From Microvirga zambiensis WSM3693 (GTDB taxonomy: Bacteria > Pseudomonadota > Alphaproteobacteria > Rhizobiales > Beijerinckiaceae), in the NCBI RefSeq assembly GCF_016735695.1, contig NZ_JAERQD010000013.1, positions 1 through 64,000 of the forward strand: DNA of 64,000 nt, given 5' to 3'. Of the stretch, positions 61,694 to 64,000 are shown one piece after another. The notes below the pieces were generated by a model, which did no database searches, was not told the origin of the DNA, and worked only from the letters and a program-made list of their open reading frames with translations. A program made the position numbers and the translations under genes. The first letter of the stretch is position 1, and the number at the start of each line of letters is the position of its first letter.

Positions 61694-61997
61694 TTCTCCC
61701 GCCTAAAAATCACTTACATTTCAAAGCGTTGCGCGGCCGAGTCTCGGTGGTCAAGAGCCTGTGCGCAAGGGTTCGATAGGTGCTTCGGGCGCAGGTCGGG
61801 CGCACTCAGGTATCTAACCTGCGACAGGTCCGCGCTTTTTGGTGTCACGCACCGTCCTGGAGCTTCACTGAACTTCCTGAGTCAGGCGCTCAGTTTGGGT
61901 GTCACGAGCCCTAGTCTGGGTGTCTCAGTCTACCGGTCTGGTATTCATAATGCGCTTTGACTTTCATGGGATCCCAAGAGCGCATAAGCTCCTCACC
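61694..61997. other. Gene-free stretch after tRNA-His
   Basis: 304 bp with lower GC than the surroundings. GGGTGTCA/GGGTGTCT occurs twice (near 61896 and 61920) as a direct repeat. I see no copy of the tRNA 3' end and therefore no attachment site. No gene supported. Confidence 0.5.
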
Positions 61998-62357
61998 ATG
62001 GAAAACAAACCGAAGAAACCGATTCCAACGCCTGAAGCGCGGCCCGACCTGTATGACCACTACGACGGTAGTGGCCGCCTCTTGTTCAGCAAAACCGGCG
62101 TCAAGGGTCCGGACTACATCCAGAAGCTGATCGACGAACGTCAGGGTGCGCGGCACCTGACGGACGGCTCGAAATATATCTTCATCGAGAATGAAGGAGC
62201 TTTGTTCAAAGGGCCGTCGACGGCTTGGCCGAGAGAGATTTGGGACGGCACTAAGTTCACGCCGTACACCGGTGATGTTCCGAAGGGTATCGAGTGGGGC
62301 AACAAGATCGATCAGGCCGAGGCCGAGCGTCTAATGGGTGTCAATAAGGACACCTAG
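61998..62357 (+). CDS. Hypothetical protein, 119 residues, unrecognised family
   Basis: Starts at the ATG at 61998; ATGs at 61950 and 61899 are also in frame. Soluble and charged, with segments DLYDHYDGSGRLLFSKTGVKGPDYIQKLI and EGALFKGPSTAWPREIWDGTKF. No motif recognised. Base composition is less GC-rich than the neighbours, and it lies 304 bp after a tRNA gene, so acquisition by transfer is possible. The sequence reads as a real, folded, soluble protein. Confidence 0.65.
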   Translation: MENKPKKPIPTPEARPDLYDHYDGSGRLLFSKTGVKGPDYIQKLIDERQGARHLTDGSKYIFIENEGALFKGPSTAWPREIWDGTKFTPYTGDVPKGIEWGNKIDQAEAERLMGVNKDT

Positions 62358-62536
62358 TCAGCGATGCCGGTGGTTTCCAAATCCAGTCCAACTGGTCCTC
62401 AGACATCGAGACTTTTTAGTTCAGCTTAGTGCATATTTCGCCTCATCACGGCGGCGGCAGGTCCCTTGCGCGACCTGCCGTCGCTCTTGCTTGGGTCTCG
62501 GGATCCTCAAAGCGCGAATACCGATAAACCCGCTGC

Positions 62537-63811
62537 TCAGATCACGAGGAAGTCCGCAGCGGTGAGAGAAGCCTTGTTCTGAATCACGGCGAATTTCACC
62601 GGGGCACCCGAGCCTGATCCATCGGCATCGTAGGACAGAACGCCCGTGGTCTTGTTGTAGACGATGTAGTCGTTCTTATCTTTGGCAGCTTCGCCGATCG
62701 TGAAGAACCTGGAAGACAGGGCGCCGGTACTGGCGAGCTTCGTGAAGATGCTGTTGTCCAGGGCGATCGTGTCGGTCGCCACATCGAAGCCGGAAATCGA
62801 TTTGACGGTCCCGCCGATTGCCGTGTTGAAGGTGAACACATCCTCCGACGACGGGATCGGGCTACCGCTTGGCGTTGGACTGGGTGACGAAGCCGGGACG
62901 GAATCCGGGCTGCTGTAGATGGTGTTCGGCGAGACCGTCGAGTTGACCAGGCCGGTGTTGGCGCCGTAGCTGCTGTATGACAGATTGCCGACGCCGGCGA
63001 GCACGTTGTTGGTGATCACGAGGCCGGAGGACGGCAGCATGCGGTCGCCGTTCTCATTCGCGATGATGATGCCGATGGCCGGTTTGCCGCTGCGGTAGAA
63101 ATCGGTGTCGTAGGAATGCGACACGGTGTTGTACTGCACCACCGCATTCTGCGCGTTGTCGAGGTAGATGCCGATGCTGTAGCTGTCGTAAACCTTGTTG
63201 CCCGTGATCTTGGCGCCCTTGGTGAACATGGCACCGACGCCTTCGCCCCAATTGTCGTAGACGTTGTTGTTGCTGATCGTGCTGTTGTCGGACTTGTCGA
63301 GGCTGATGCCCTGGGCCCAGCCGCCGGACCAGGTCTTGCTCTGGTTCTCCTTGACGTTGCGCCAGACCTCGTTGCCGTCGATCACGTTGTTGTAGGAATT
63401 GCCGACGTTGCCGCCCGCCCAGATGCCGGCGCGGAAGCTGTCGTGGACGTTGTTGTTGAGCACCTTGGTGTCGTGCGTCTCCCACAGGCTGATGCCGGTG
63501 CGCTTGGCGTTGGCGACTTCGAAGCCCTGGAAGGTGATGTAGTCGCCGGTGATGGTGACGAGATCGGTGCCGGAGGACGTCTGGCTGCCGTCGATGATCA
63601 CCCTGGCGCCGTCGGCGGCCTTGACGGTGATCGGCGCCGAGGCGGTGCCGTTCTTGGTGATGTTGACGGTGCCGTTATAGGTGCCGGCGCCGACGAGCAC
63701 GGTATCGCCGGCCTGCGCCAGTTGAGCTGCCTTGTTGATGGACTTGACCGGGCTGCCGGAGGCGCCGGAATTGGAGTCGTTGCCCGTGGTCGAGACATAA
63801 ATGGTTGCCAT
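62537..63811 (-). CDS. Right-handed beta-helix protein with C-terminal type I secretion-like domain
   Basis: Protein of 424 residues. Residues about 1-70 resemble the cap of secreted pectate-lyase-type proteins (IYVSTTGNDSNSGASGSPVKSI, then AGTYNGTVNITKNG). About 90-300 are parallel beta-helix repeats rich in Asn (NNNVHDSFRAGIWAGGN, ISNNNVYDNWGEGVGAMF). A Ser/Pro linker at about 300-325 (PASSPSPTPSGSPIP) leads to a domain (IGGTVKSISGFDVATDTIAL, SADFLVI-like end) like the C-terminal module of RTX proteins, but without GGxGxD repeats. No signal peptide. It may bind or modify a surface polysaccharide. Catalytic residues are not clear. Confidence 0.85.
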   Translation of the reverse strand: MATIYVSTTGNDSNSGASGSPVKSINKAAQLAQAGDTVLVGAGTYNGTVNITKNGTASAPITVKAADGARVIIDGSQTSSGTDLVTITGDYITFQGFEVANAKRTGISLWETHDTKVLNNNVHDSFRAGIWAGGNVGNSYNNVIDGNEVWRNVKENQSKTWSGGWAQGISLDKSDNSTISNNNVYDNWGEGVGAMFTKGAKITGNKVYDSYSIGIYLDNAQNAVVQYNTVSHSYDTDFYRSGKPAIGIIIANENGDRMLPSSGLVITNNVLAGVGNLSYSSYGANTGLVNSTVSPNTIYSSPDSVPASSPSPTPSGSPIPSSEDVFTFNTAIGGTVKSISGFDVATDTIALDNSIFTKLASTGALSSRFFTIGEAAKDKNDYIVYNKTTGVLSYDADGSGSGAPVKFAVIQNKASLTAADFLVI

Positions 63812-64000
63812 GGTCTCTCTCGCTTTAAGATTTCAGGGATTTCTCAATCGAAGCGTGGAACGTGCCGGCTACGCATGTCTCCTGATGAGAAGACCATCGG
63901 CGCAGGCGTGACGCTCTGCACCCAGCCTTAGTATCGAGGCGGGTGATGCAGCGAAGCGCAATAGGAGGCTGATGAAGGGGGGACGTATTAGGAAGGAATA
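63812..64000. other. Right-hand edge region
   Basis: 189 bp upstream of the beta-helix gene. No gene, tRNA or repeat I can support; it should contain the beta-helix gene promoter. Confidence 0.5.

Overview
The window is dense, GC-rich chromosomal DNA with no plasmid or phage backbone. Gene content points to an alphaproteobacterium of the order Hyphomicrobiales, probably near Methylobacteriaceae/Microvirga (inference). Supporting signs are 5-aminolevulinate synthase of the C4 pathway, the murA-DUF2948-hisD-UPF0262-phosphatase block, a tRNA-His of the alphaproteobacterial type, and several families of intergenic palindromes. I call about 60 protein genes and two tRNAs, including four genes of about 17 to 51 codons and one gene cut by the left edge.

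Layout. 1-3.4 kb: start of a TauE/SafE exporter and a large coiled-coil/Sel1 protein. 3.7-10 kb: MerR regulator and a fatty-acid beta-oxidation operon (acyl-CoA dehydrogenase, thiolase, enoyl-CoA hydratase/3-hydroxyacyl-CoA dehydrogenase). 10-12.6 kb: DinB, thioesterase, DsbA-like isomerase, racemase. 12.7-18.2 kb: a transporter-fused hybrid histidine kinase and a LysR regulator divergent from DoxX and VOC genes. 18.3-23.5 kb: mscL, an aminotransferase, a RbsD/FucU mutarotase, an AbrB-type membrane protein and an AT-richer asparagine-synthetase-like gene. 23.6-31.2 kb: RpiR regulator divergent from a catabolic operon (formylglutamate-amidohydrolase-like enzyme, ethanolamine permease, glutamine-synthetase-like ligase, aldehyde dehydrogenase, iron alcohol dehydrogenase). 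31.3-34 kb: FMN reductase/HxlR pair, HAD phosphatase, voltage-gated-type channel with a zinc-ribbon tail. 34-39.4 kb: an inositol-monophosphatase-family gene and an AfuABC/FbpABC-type transporter. 39.6-47.4 kb: NUDIX, zinc alcohol dehydrogenase, DUF488, MOSC, an ABC exporter, free-methionine-sulfoxide reductase, an FAD oxidoreductase and small proteins. 47.7-49.4 kb: serralysin-like RTX protease. 50.2-57.9 kb: tRNA-Thr, hemA, murA, hisD block, AzlCD and TerC. 58.3-61.5 kb: a tripartite tricarboxylate transporter. 61.6-63.8 kb: tRNA-His, an orphan small gene and a beta-helix protein with a type I secretion-like C-terminus.

The most interesting unit is 23.6-31.2 kb. Read together, its enzymes could form a gamma-glutamylation route for ethanolamine or another amino alcohol: import, N-glutamylation, two oxidations, then hydrolysis back to glutamate and an amino acid. 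This parallels the Puu putrescine route but would use a formylglutamate-amidohydrolase-like enzyme for the last step. A second unit worth testing is the AfuABC-like transporter with a monophosphatase, which looks more like phosphorylated-compound uptake than iron uptake.
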